Below are positions 49,773 through 58,605 of a DNA stretch of 62,985 nt, one piece after another (position 1 is the stretch's first letter; each line of letters starts with the position of its first letter). The translations under genes and the position numbers were made by a program. The stretch lies in NCBI GenBank assembly GCA_030692055.1, contig JAUYCY010000149.1, positions 1 to 62,985 on the forward strand, given 5' to 3'. Below the pieces are notes generated by a model. That model saw nothing but the letters and a program-made list of their open reading frames with translations. It ran no database searches and was not told the DNA's origin. This DNA is from Candidatus Omnitrophota bacterium (GTDB lineage Bacteria; Omnitrophota; Koll11; Duberdicusellales; 4484-171).

Positions 49773-52589
49773 ATGAAGGTATTATTAGTAAATCTGCCTT
49801 GGCAACTGCAAGGAATATGGGGTGTTAGGGCGGGCTCTCGCTGGCCGCATATAAAAGATGGTAGTGAAGATTGCTATTTGCCCTTTCCTTTCTTTTTAGC
49901 CTATGCAGCCTCTTTGTTACAAAAAAATGAAATTGACATAACCATAATTGATGCTATTGCAGAACAGCTTTCCGAAGATAAATTTATGGAAAAGATTTCA
50001 CATTTGGATTTTGATATCTTAGTAGCTGAAACTTCAACTCCATCAATACGCAATGACTTGAATATCCTCCAGAAGATTTCTTCACATAATATCCCTATCG
50101 TTCTTTGCGGTCCTCACTCAGAAATTTATCAGCCAGAATTTTTAGAAAAATGCTCCTTTATTAAATATGTTTTATATGGAGAATATGAACTTACCTTGCT
50201 AGAGCTGGTTAAAAACCTAAAAGACAATAAGGACTTATCTAGGGTAGACGGTTTAATTTGGCGCCTTGGCTGCGAAGTGATTAAAAATCCTGCACGCGGC
50301 CCTTTTGAGATTAATATCTTACCATGGCCGCACAGAGAAACCCTGCCAATGGAAAAATATTTTGATTTACCAGGGAGTATTCCTTATCCTTCTGTACAAA
50401 TGCTCGCCTCCAGGGGTTGTCCTTTTGGATGCAATTTTTGCCTCTGGCCTCAAGTGCTCTACCAAGGCAATCATTACCGTGCAAGGGATATAAACGATGT
50501 AATTAATGAGATGGATTATCTTGTAAAAAATAAAGGATTCAAATCAGTATACTTTGATGATGACACATTTAACATTGACAAACAAAGAATGCTGTCATTT
50601 TCACAGGCAATAAAAGACCGAGGCCTAGAAAAGACTCCTTGGGCAATAATGGCAAGAGCAGATTTAATGAATGAGGAAATTTTGAGTGCAATGAAATCCG
50701 CGGGTCTTAAGGCAGTCAAGTATGGCGTAGAATCTAGTAATCAATCTTTAATAAAAAATTATTCTAAGAATATGGATTTAAGGAAAACTACAAGAATGAT
50801 AAAAATGACCAAGGATTTAGGAATAAAGGTCCATCTTACATTTTGTTTTGGCGTTTCTGGAGAGAGTCATGAAACTATTCAGAGAAGCATAGAATATGCT
50901 GCGCGCTTAGAGCCAAATTCAGTGCAATTCTCTTTGCTTACGCCGTTTCCCGGAACAGTCCTTTTTGAAGAATTGGATAAACAAGGTAGAATATTGACGA
51001 AGGATTGGTCTAAATATGATGGCCATCACTGTTGTGTTTTTAAACCGGATAATTTGAGTCCTCGAGAATTAGAAGAAGCAAAGGTTAAAGCATATGAAGT
51101 TTGGGCTGAGCACGCCAGAAAGAAGATGGGTCTTCACAAGAAAATAGATAAATTTTTTATTTATTATAAATACGGCGGCATCAGATTCGCCTTACGAAAA
51201 ATAATTAAATTTGTTGTCTATAAAATAAATAAATATAGTAACGAAAAGAAAATTATTAAAAAACTAAAGACAATACTCGGCCGCAAAATTAAGCGAGTTT
51301 ACAACTGGATAGAAACAACCATACTAAAGATAATATTCAACTACAAGATTAAGGTAGTATACAGCGAGATAAAGACTTCTGACCCTATCACTTTCTATAG
51401 GAAAATAAAGGATTATTATTTAGATATTTTAGGAATATTTTCGTGTAAATTTGCTTTTAAGGGCCCATCCCGTGTCCAAATAGATTTAACTAACCAATGC
51501 AATAATAATTGTATTGCCTGTTGGTGTAATTCTCCACTATTAACAGAAAAGAGGAATGACGGGCAAAGTCTTTCTTTTGAAAAGGCAATAGAACTTATAG
51601 ATACGTTAAAAAAAATAGGGACAAGGGAAATTTATTTAGCTGGCGGCGGCGAGCCATTTATGTATCCAAAAATTTTAGAAGTTATTCGCTATATTAAGAA
51701 AAAAGGGTTCGTCTGTTATGTAAATACAAATGCTACCTTACTTGATGAACAAATAATTTATGAGTTAGTTAGGCTGAAGGTCGATTACCTTATTACTAGT
51801 TTATGGGCAGGCACACGCCAAACATATAAGATTATGCACCCCAATAAGAATGAGATACACTTTTATCATATTGAACAGATGTTAAAGTTTTTAGCCAAAA
51901 TTAAAAACAAGTTACCCTGCGTGGTCATCAATAATGTCATTTCTAATTTGAATTGCCAAGATATATACAATATGGTTAATTTTGCCTTAGAAGTACAAGC
52001 TGATGCGGTTGACTTTGCTTTGGTAGATACAATTCCCGGTAGAACTGATAGATTACTTCTTAGTATAGAACAAAGACTCGAACTGGCAGGAGCCATTGAG
52101 AATATATCCAAAAATATTGAGATAACGAAACGAATTGAGATAATGGGAGTTACGAAGATTATTAATAGGCTTCGCAATCCATTTTCAGATGAGGGCAACT
52201 ATGACGAGGAGATAATAGACGCCCTACCTTGTTATGTGGGTTGGTTGTTTTCTAGAATTTTAGCTAACGGCGATGTTAATGCTTGTCTTAAGGCCCACCG
52301 CATCCCTATAGGAAATATATATAATGATAGTTTTCAATCTATTTGGAATTCTTCTCAGCAACAATTGTTTAGAGCGAAAACAAAGGTCGCTAATAAAGAT
52401 GATATATTTTTTGGATTAATTGGAAATGATCCCAATGCGAAAATTGGCTGTTACAGAGGATGTGATGACTTTGAGAGAAACCTTAAAATGCATAAAAAAA
52501 TGGAAATGCTCACCAACCTGGAAAAGAAAATACTTAAAAAATTTGCGAGGTTATTAGAATTAACTAAAAAAGATAATTTTTTGCCATAG
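49773..52589 (+). CDS. Fused B12-type radical SAM plus SPASM radical SAM protein
   Basis: A 938-aa protein with two complete radical SAM units. Residues 1-150 form a cobalamin-binding-like domain (LCGPHSEIYQPEFL), with core RGCPFGCNFCLWP (C216, C220, C223) and LTPFPGTVLFEEL. A basic helical linker (455-540) leads to a second core LTNQCNNNCIACW (C576, C580, C583) with AGGGEPFMYP, and a SPASM-like end: CX12GX4C (ending GDVNAC), RIPIGNIYNDSFQSIW and CYRGC. It may carry out two successive radical reactions on one substrate. It starts 4 bp after wzt. Confidence 0.85.
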   Translation: MKVLLVNLPWQLQGIWGVRAGSRWPHIKDGSEDCYLPFPFFLAYAASLLQKNEIDITIIDAIAEQLSEDKFMEKISHLDFDILVAETSTPSIRNDLNILQKISSHNIPIVLCGPHSEIYQPEFLEKCSFIKYVLYGEYELTLLELVKNLKDNKDLSRVDGLIWRLGCEVIKNPARGPFEINILPWPHRETLPMEKYFDLPGSIPYPSVQMLASRGCPFGCNFCLWPQVLYQGNHYRARDINDVINEMDYLVKNKGFKSVYFDDDTFNIDKQRMLSFSQAIKDRGLEKTPWAIMARADLMNEEILSAMKSAGLKAVKYGVESSNQSLIKNYSKNMDLRKTTRMIKMTKDLGIKVHLTFCFGVSGESHETIQRSIEYAARLEPNSVQFSLLTPFPGTVLFEELDKQGRILTKDWSKYDGHHCCVFKPDNLSPRELEEAKVKAYEVWAEHARKKMGLHKKIDKFFIYYKYGGIRFALRKIIKFVVYKINKYSNEKKIIKKLKTILGRKIKRVYNWIETTILKIIFNYKIKVVYSEIKTSDPITFYRKIKDYYLDILGIFSCKFAFKGPSRVQIDLTNQCNNNCIACWCNSPLLTEKRNDGQSLSFEKAIELIDTLKKIGTREIYLAGGGEPFMYPKILEVIRYIKKKGFVCYVNTNATLLDEQIIYELVRLKVDYLITSLWAGTRQTYKIMHPNKNEIHFYHIEQMLKFLAKIKNKLPCVVINNVISNLNCQDIYNMVNFALEVQADAVDFALVDTIPGRTDRLLLSIEQRLELAGAIENISKNIEITKRIEIMGVTKIINRLRNPFSDEGNYDEEIIDALPCYVGWLFSRILANGDVNACLKAHRIPIGNIYNDSFQSIWNSSQQQLFRAKTKVANKDDIFFGLIGNDPNAKIGCYRGCDDFERNLKMHKKMEMLTNLEKKILKKFARLLELTKKDNFLP

Positions 52590-52625
52590 ATAGATAATTT
52601 GTTTTTAAACTAGGAGAGCGTAAAA

Positions 52626-53639
52626 ATGAAAAATATTTATAAAGAAGTCGCAGAAGAACAGACAAGAGAAAGTTTAAAGATTGGTTTCTCTTGTTTTGGG
52701 GTTACCGATGATTGTATGCTTAGATGTAAGATGTGTGAGAAATGGAAAAAGGACATATTTACAATTAAGCCTAACCTTACCACTCTCGACGATTGGAAAA
52801 AAGCAGCTCTTTCCTTAAGAAGCTTGGTAAATGAAGGGTTTGAAATAGATATCGGCGGCGGTGAAGCGCTTTTAATGAAAGAACTCTGGGATTTAGTAAA
52901 GTATTGTGTAAATTTAGGGTTTAGAATGAACATTGCAACTAACGGCTATCTTATTGATGAAGATACGGCTAAAAAAATATCTGATTCTGGGCTACAAAGT
53001 ATTATTATTTCTTTGGATAGCTTAAAGGCAGAAACGCACGATTCTATGCGAGGAGTTGATGGTGTATTCTCTAGGGTAATGAAAGCGATTGATTATTTAT
53101 ACAAATATTCTCCGGATATTCATATTGGTCTATGCAGTATTATTATGGAAAAAAATTTAGATGATATCATTGATTTAGCCTTATGGGCAACAAATAATCC
53201 CAAAATAAAATCCATATTGTTTATGGCGGTAATGCAGCCGAATAATACTTTGCCCAAGGAGGAATGGTATAAAGAAGAATTCGATTATCTATGGCCAAAA
53301 GACATTAAAAAAGTTCAGGCAGTATTTGATGGATTAATTAGATTTAGAAGAATGGGGTATAGAATGGGAAATTCTACCCCTCAGCTGTTAGCATTTAAAT
53401 CATATTATCAAGACCCTAACAAATTTGTAAAAAAAAGCGCTTGCAATATGGATAGGGCAGTGCATATAAGTTCTGTGGGAGATATTTTTATTTGTTATCG
53501 ATGGCCGTGTTTAGGTAATATTACGACAGACGAGCTGGCTAAGGTTTTGACGTCAGAAGAAGCCAATAGAGTAAGACAGGATATACGCAACTGCAAAGAA
53601 AATTGCCATTTTCTACTGAACTGTTTTTACGATGAATAA
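52626..53639 (+). CDS. Radical SAM/SPASM-like enzyme, array member 1
   Basis: A 337-aa enzyme with DDCMLRCKMCEKW (C30, C34, C37), GGGEALLMKELW, IATNGYLIDED, ISLDSLKAETHDSMRG, YLWPKD, and a C-terminal CX11GX4C unit (from CNMDR to DIFIC) followed by NCKENCHFLLNCFYDE (CX3CX5C). The clusters would allow one radical SAM and at least one auxiliary iron-sulfur centre. The ribosome site TAGGAGAG is clear. Substrate unknown; context suggests a glycan or its carrier. Paralogues follow at 55365, 56508, 57565, 60022, 61058 and 62056. Confidence 0.85.
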   Translation: MKNIYKEVAEEQTRESLKIGFSCFGVTDDCMLRCKMCEKWKKDIFTIKPNLTTLDDWKKAALSLRSLVNEGFEIDIGGGEALLMKELWDLVKYCVNLGFRMNIATNGYLIDEDTAKKISDSGLQSIIISLDSLKAETHDSMRGVDGVFSRVMKAIDYLYKYSPDIHIGLCSIIMEKNLDDIIDLALWATNNPKIKSILFMAVMQPNNTLPKEEWYKEEFDYLWPKDIKKVQAVFDGLIRFRRMGYRMGNSTPQLLAFKSYYQDPNKFVKKSACNMDRAVHISSVGDIFICYRWPCLGNITTDELAKVLTSEEANRVRQDIRNCKENCHFLLNCFYDE

Positions 53640-53670
53640 GTACAAAAGATATATTACTATAAATTGATAT

Positions 53671-55365
53671 ATGCAGATTAAATCCGCAATGAATTTTTTA
53701 ATTCTCAAGTTTAAATCCATTCCACCCAAAAAACTTATTAAGTTTATTCAACACTCTCCCCTAGAAATCTTCCTTAGGCCAACCCGCTTTATTAAAAAAT
53801 TCATTTCATATAAACGTAAGCACCCAATAAATAATTTGATAAAGATAAGTGAAGATACGGGAGGGTTAAATATGATATGTGGCGATTATGCAGAATTACA
53901 TAATCGGATAATTGGTAAAAATAATTTTGAAGAAGTCATCCAAAATGTAAAAGAAAATTTATCCAAGAAGAGAAAAATTATAATCGGAATATCTCGCTAC
54001 AATTTTTTTAGGTTGAATGAAATTGTAAACTTCTGTTTTAACCTTAACGGGAAAGACTTAAATAACAGAAAAAATACAATCGCTTCCTTTGATATTTTTC
54101 CTATGCGAGATATCCTTAGCAACTTTCTTTTATACATGGATAGAATAAAGAAGATAAATGGAAATATAGAAGTAAAATTAATTGACAGAAGCCTACGAGA
54201 AATTCTGGAAACCGTGGGTTTAAATGCCTGTATACATCAAGAAAAAGAAAGAGATATAGCTAGATTGTTGGGGGTCATTTGCGAAGAGGCATTCATTGGT
54301 CCCGAAGTAATTGTAATTGATCCTTTCCATAAATGTAATGTGAAATGCGTCCATTGTTTCGTGCACAATCCACTTATTAATCATCCACAGGAATTTTTGG
54401 ATAGAAAATTTACTCTAGAAAAATTTAAAGAGATTGTTGATGATTCAGCAGATTTAAAAGTAGATAATATTATACTGCAAGGTGACGGCGAGCCATTAAT
54501 GCATCCCAATTTTTTAGATATGATCAGATACATCAGAGAAAAGAAAATAAAAGCGCTTTTCTTTACCAATGGTTCTTTTTTGAACAAACAGATTGCAGAA
54601 GAAATTATCAATCTAAGGGTTGAGGAGATATATTGTTCATTGCCCGCAGGCAGCCAAGAGAGTTATGAAAGGATTTGTATAAATCCTCAGGGAGGGAAAA
54701 TATTTAATCTGATAGTTAATAATATGAAAAATCTGATGGATTTAAAAAGGGAGCTTAAAAAATCCTCCCCCCGGTTAGTAATGACCCATGTGATACACAA
54801 GCTAAATTATGATGAGCTGATTAGAATGGCCGAGTTAGACGCTTATATAGGAACAGATGCTACACGTTTTTATCTAATAAGACTCGACGCGAACAATAAG
54901 CATTTAAAATTAAGTGATGAGCAAATTGAGGTTATCAAAAGAGACTTGCCTATAGCCGTCGATATCCTTAAAAGGGCCAATATTGATTTTGTTGATAACA
55001 TAAAATTTCAGCTTTCTCATTATGAAAACTCTACGGGTGCTTGGTCGAAAGACATTTTCCTGGAAAAAGGCTGCACGATTGGCTGGTATTTTTGTTTAAT
55101 CCCCGCATTAGGAGATATAAGCATGTGCTGTCATTTAAGAACCGTGGGATATTTAAATAAACAGCGCTTTAAAGAAATTTGGAGATCAGAATACTACAGA
55201 CGAACAAGATACCAAGCCAAATTTATTTCAGACCATAAAGATATAAAGTTTCTCAATGGAATGACGCTGTATGATGAGCATTGCGAGCACTGCGATAATC
55301 ACCAGGGTTTATTGCATATTTTTAACGATTTGGAAAAAGCCGGGCTCTATAAATTTTTAAAATAA
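53671..55365 (+). CDS. Radical SAM/SPASM-like enzyme with novel N-terminal domain
   Basis: A 564-aa protein. Residues 1-205 match nothing I recognise; they are basic at the start (KFISYKRKHPINN) and mixed alpha/beta later. Then comes the radical SAM core DPFHKCNVKCVHC (C222, C226, C229), QGDGEPLMHP, FFTNGSFLNKQ, and a SPASM-like end with GCTIGWYFC, GDISMCC and HCEHC. It is more like the second half of the protein at 49773 than the single-domain paralogues. Its stop overlaps the next start (TAATG). Confidence 0.82.
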   Translation: MQIKSAMNFLILKFKSIPPKKLIKFIQHSPLEIFLRPTRFIKKFISYKRKHPINNLIKISEDTGGLNMICGDYAELHNRIIGKNNFEEVIQNVKENLSKKRKIIIGISRYNFFRLNEIVNFCFNLNGKDLNNRKNTIASFDIFPMRDILSNFLLYMDRIKKINGNIEVKLIDRSLREILETVGLNACIHQEKERDIARLLGVICEEAFIGPEVIVIDPFHKCNVKCVHCFVHNPLINHPQEFLDRKFTLEKFKEIVDDSADLKVDNIILQGDGEPLMHPNFLDMIRYIREKKIKALFFTNGSFLNKQIAEEIINLRVEEIYCSLPAGSQESYERICINPQGGKIFNLIVNNMKNLMDLKRELKKSSPRLVMTHVIHKLNYDELIRMAELDAYIGTDATRFYLIRLDANNKHLKLSDEQIEVIKRDLPIAVDILKRANIDFVDNIKFQLSHYENSTGAWSKDIFLEKGCTIGWYFCLIPALGDISMCCHLRTVGYLNKQRFKEIWRSEYYRRTRYQAKFISDHKDIKFLNGMTLYDEHCEHCDNHQGLLHIFNDLEKAGLYKFLK

Positions 55366-56429
55366 TGTTTTCTCTTAAAAAACTATTTAAAAATAATTTT
55401 TTTACTGACATACGGGGAAAAGACACCAATTTTATAAAGTTACCGACCTATTGTTGTATCTGTGTAACGGAAAATTGTTTTTTTCATTGCCAGATGTGTC
55501 AAAAGTGGAAATTCGATATTAATTTTAGGGACCCCAAAGAGCCAAATTTGGAACACCGAAAAATGTTTATTGATTGCTTAAGAAGACTCGTAAAAGGAAA
55601 ATTCCAAATAAATTTTGCAGGCGGCGAACCATTAATACGAGAAGAAACCTTGTCATTAATAAAATATGCTTCGCAAAAAGGTTTTGTTACTTCGCTTGCA
55701 ACAAATGGCTTTCTAATAAATGAGCAGATGGCGAAAGAGATGGCAGGCTCAGACGTTGCGATAGTTAATATTTCTTTAGATAGCTTAAAACCAGAACGCC
55801 ACGATTATCTGCGTGGCGTTAAGGGCGCATATTCTAAGGTGATGGAGGCAATAGAGTTATTGGATAAATATGCAAAAAATGCGAGCATATCGATATGCAC
55901 GGTAATTTCTAACCACAACATCGATGAAGTTGCAGATATTGTGAAATGGGCTCAGGCGAATGATAAAATTGATGGAATAGGTTTTCAGGCGATAAGTCAA
56001 CCTTTTGGAACTCCTGAAGACCCCTTCTGGTATTTAAATCCTGAATATAGCCATTTATGGCCCAATGATATTGCGCGGGCCAATAAAGCAATGGATGAAC
56101 TTATAAAACTGAAAAAATCCAACTACAATAAGTTGGGCAACCCTTTAACCCAACTTTATGTATATAAAGCTTATTTTTCAGACCCTAACAAGTTTATTAA
56201 ACAACAAAAATGCCATATAGATACACAAGCTATAACTATAGGTCATATTGGCGAAATAAAAATATGCTGCTATATGGAGCCAATCGGTAATATAAAGTGC
56301 GATGATATAAATGATGCGTGGTTTTCGGAGAGAGCAAAAAAACTGAGAGTAAAAATCAAAAATTGTAAAAAGAACTGCCAATCAATGGTAAATTGCAATT
56401 TTGATGAGTCGGAAGATTACGTTTACTAA
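55365..56429 (+). CDS. Radical SAM/SPASM-like enzyme, array member 2
   Basis: A 354-aa paralogue: CVTENCFFHCQMCQKW (C38, C42, C45), NFAGGEPLIREET, LATNGFLINEQ, ISLDSLKPERHDYLRG, HLWPND, then CX12GX4C ending KICC, MEPIGNI, and NCKKNCQSMVNCNFDE. It starts in the TAATG overlap with the preceding gene, so it is translationally coupled. About 30 N-terminal residues precede the core. Catalytic function unknown. Confidence 0.85.
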   Translation: MFSLKKLFKNNFFTDIRGKDTNFIKLPTYCCICVTENCFFHCQMCQKWKFDINFRDPKEPNLEHRKMFIDCLRRLVKGKFQINFAGGEPLIREETLSLIKYASQKGFVTSLATNGFLINEQMAKEMAGSDVAIVNISLDSLKPERHDYLRGVKGAYSKVMEAIELLDKYAKNASISICTVISNHNIDEVADIVKWAQANDKIDGIGFQAISQPFGTPEDPFWYLNPEYSHLWPNDIARANKAMDELIKLKKSNYNKLGNPLTQLYVYKAYFSDPNKFIKQQKCHIDTQAITIGHIGEIKICCYMEPIGNIKCDDINDAWFSERAKKLRVKIKNCKKNCQSMVNCNFDESEDYVY

Positions 56430-56507
56430 AAATTAGTTAAGACTACAGGCAAATTTACTATGAAAATTTTCAGCAAACTCAACAAAATCATTTCAAGGGG
56501 AGCTAAA

Positions 56508-57578
56508 ATGGCTGATTATTCTGAAACTAAGTGGGATAGAAACATTGCCAAAGAAGCGGAAAATGTGAAACCCAGGTTCTGCTGTATAGCAGCTACAGAT
56601 TATTGTATGTTACGCTGTAAGATGTGTAATAAATGGTTTGAGCCGATTCCTAAGGTTGAAGAATTACCTTCATTAGACGAGTGGAAAAAGTTTATAAGTG
56701 CATTTAGAGATTTGGTAGATAAAGGTTTTGAATTAGATTTCGGAGGAGGCGAAGCGCTTTCAATGTCCGGGATTCTGGATTTAGTTAACTTTGCCAAAAA
56801 AAAGGGATTTAGCACTACGATTGCTTCCAATGGTTATCTCATTGACAAAGATATGGCAAAAAAAATTGGGGACTCAGGACTGGATGTAATAAGTATATCT
56901 TTAGATAGTCTTGAACCCGAAGTTCATGACCGAATGCGTGGAATCAGCGGTGTATATCAACGCGTGATGGATGCGATAGATAATTTAACAAAATATGCCA
57001 GGCATACCAGAAAGAGTATCTGTTGTATTATTATGAATGAAAACTTGGATGATTTGCTTAAACTAGCTGAATGGGTGGATAGAAATAAGAAAATCGATGG
57101 CTTATATTTTATGGCCATAGTCCAGCCTAACTATAGCGGACCATTAACCGATGCCTGGCGCGATGAATATAGATATCTTTGGCCGAAAGATAGGCCTAAG
57201 GTTTTTTCTATTCTCGATGAATTGATAAGATTACGGCAAAATGGCTCTAAGATTGGCAATAGGGTAGAACAGCTCAGGGCATACAAGGCTTATTTTGATA
57301 ATCCTCAAAAGTTAGTGAATAAGGTAAAATGCATTGTTGGCGGTAAGGCAATAAGTGTTAATGCATATGGCTTTATTCAACTGTGCCTTTTTAAGGACTT
57401 CCTTGGCAATATAAGAAAAGATGACATCAGGGATTTATGGTACTCACAGGATGCACAACTAATAAGAAAAAAAGTAGAGGAATGCAAAACGAATTGTCAT
57501 TTGTTTCTCAACTGTTGTTATATAGAAGATGATCCTTCTCTGTATGCAATTGACCCTCTTGACTATGAAGCAAAATAA
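56508..57578 (+). CDS. Radical SAM/SPASM-like enzyme, array member 3
   Basis: A 356-aa paralogue: TDYCMLRCKMCNKW (C33, C37, C40 from this start), FGGGEALSMSGIL, ASNGYLIDKD, ISLDSLEPEVHDRMRG, YLWPKD, a CX12GX4C unit ending QLC and ECKTNCHLFLNCCYIED. I choose ATG 56508 because AAGGGGAG stands 7 bp upstream; the ATG at 56460 has no ribosome site. It is closest in motif details to member 1 (GGGEAL, LCxxKxxLGNI). The C-terminus extends about 15 aa past the last Cys. Confidence 0.85.
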   Translation: MADYSETKWDRNIAKEAENVKPRFCCIAATDYCMLRCKMCNKWFEPIPKVEELPSLDEWKKFISAFRDLVDKGFELDFGGGEALSMSGILDLVNFAKKKGFSTTIASNGYLIDKDMAKKIGDSGLDVISISLDSLEPEVHDRMRGISGVYQRVMDAIDNLTKYARHTRKSICCIIMNENLDDLLKLAEWVDRNKKIDGLYFMAIVQPNYSGPLTDAWRDEYRYLWPKDRPKVFSILDELIRLRQNGSKIGNRVEQLRAYKAYFDNPQKLVNKVKCIVGGKAISVNAYGFIQLCLFKDFLGNIRKDDIRDLWYSQDAQLIRKKVEECKTNCHLFLNCCYIEDDPSLYAIDPLDYEAK

Positions 57579-58605
57579 TTTCATTCAAAAACCCCGTTAT
57601 TGTTGCTGGGTAATTAATTATCGCTGTATGTTCAGATGTAAGATGTGCTATATCTGGAATATTAACGATGATAAGACCGCGGAATCTACTATAGAAGAAA
57701 ATAAGCAATTTGTGAAATCTTTGCGAGACCTGGTAGAGCCGGGATTTGAATTTCATCTATCCGGAGGAGAACCCTTACTTACAAATGGCATACTAGATTT
57801 AGTAAAATTTATTTCCGATGAGGGCCATAAAACTGACTTAGTTACCAATGGGTTTCTAATCAATAAATCTATGGCCAGAGATATCGTGGATTCCAGATTA
57901 GATACCTTAACCATTTCTCTGGATGGAATAAATAAGGAAACGCATAACTTTATAAGAGGGGTAGCGGGTAGCTATGAAAGAATAATGAGGGCTATCGGGT
58001 ATATAGATAAATTTCGTAAAGATAAAAGACCGAAGATTTCCCTCCTGACTATTATTATGGAGCATAACTTAGATGAAATATTAAAGCTTGTAGATTGGGT
58101 TCAGCAGGATGAGAGGATAGAAATGATTAGTTTTCAAGCCGTCACTCAACCTTTCGGCGAAGCTGTGGACAATGTCTGGTTTATGAAAAGAGAAAACAGA
58201 TTTCTCTGGCCCCAAGATACAGAGAAAGTAGCCAAGGTTATGGAAACGCTCCGGGAACTACGCCTAAATGGCTATAAGATCGGTAATCAGCCGAACCATT
58301 TTCTGCATTTCAGAGAATATTTTAAAGACCCGAATAGGTTTTTGAAGAAAATTAAGTGTAACCTGGGTGATTATGAGTTTCACATTGACCCTTACGGAAA
58401 AACATTTTTCTGTTGTTTAATGGAGCCATTTGGTAATATCAAAACCGATTATTTACCTGAAATCTGGTATTCTCCCGCAACTAAAACAATAAGAGAACAG
58501 ATATATAATTGCAGGAAAAACTGCCATATTATGATTAACTGTTTTTATGAAGATGAATCAACTATAGATGTTCAAAAGGATCAGAAAAATGAAGTTATTT
58601 TTTAA
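57565..58605 (+). CDS. Radical SAM/SPASM-like enzyme, array member 4
   Basis: A 346-aa paralogue: NYRCMFRCKMCYIW (C21, C25, C28), LSGGEPLLTNGIL, VTNGFLINKS, ISLDGINKETHNFIRG, FLWPQD, CX12GX4C ending FFCC, MEPFGNI and NCRKNCHIMINCFYED. I start at ATG 57565 (MKQNNFIQKP), overlapping member 3 by 14 bp; ATG 57529 would extend the overlap. The first residues are unlike those of members 1 and 3. Confidence 0.85.
   Translation: MKQNNFIQKPRYCCWVINYRCMFRCKMCYIWNINDDKTAESTIEENKQFVKSLRDLVEPGFEFHLSGGEPLLTNGILDLVKFISDEGHKTDLVTNGFLINKSMARDIVDSRLDTLTISLDGINKETHNFIRGVAGSYERIMRAIGYIDKFRKDKRPKISLLTIIMEHNLDEILKLVDWVQQDERIEMISFQAVTQPFGEAVDNVWFMKRENRFLWPQDTEKVAKVMETLRELRLNGYKIGNQPNHFLHFREYFKDPNRFLKKIKCNLGDYEFHIDPYGKTFFCCLMEPFGNIKTDYLPEIWYSPATKTIREQIYNCRKNCHIMINCFYEDESTIDVQKDQKNEVIF

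Noticed and set aside
52590..56507. Small RiPP precursor genes between the radical SAM genes
   Set aside because: Gaps are only 0-80 bp and hold no plausible peptide gene; precursors outside the window cannot be excluded.
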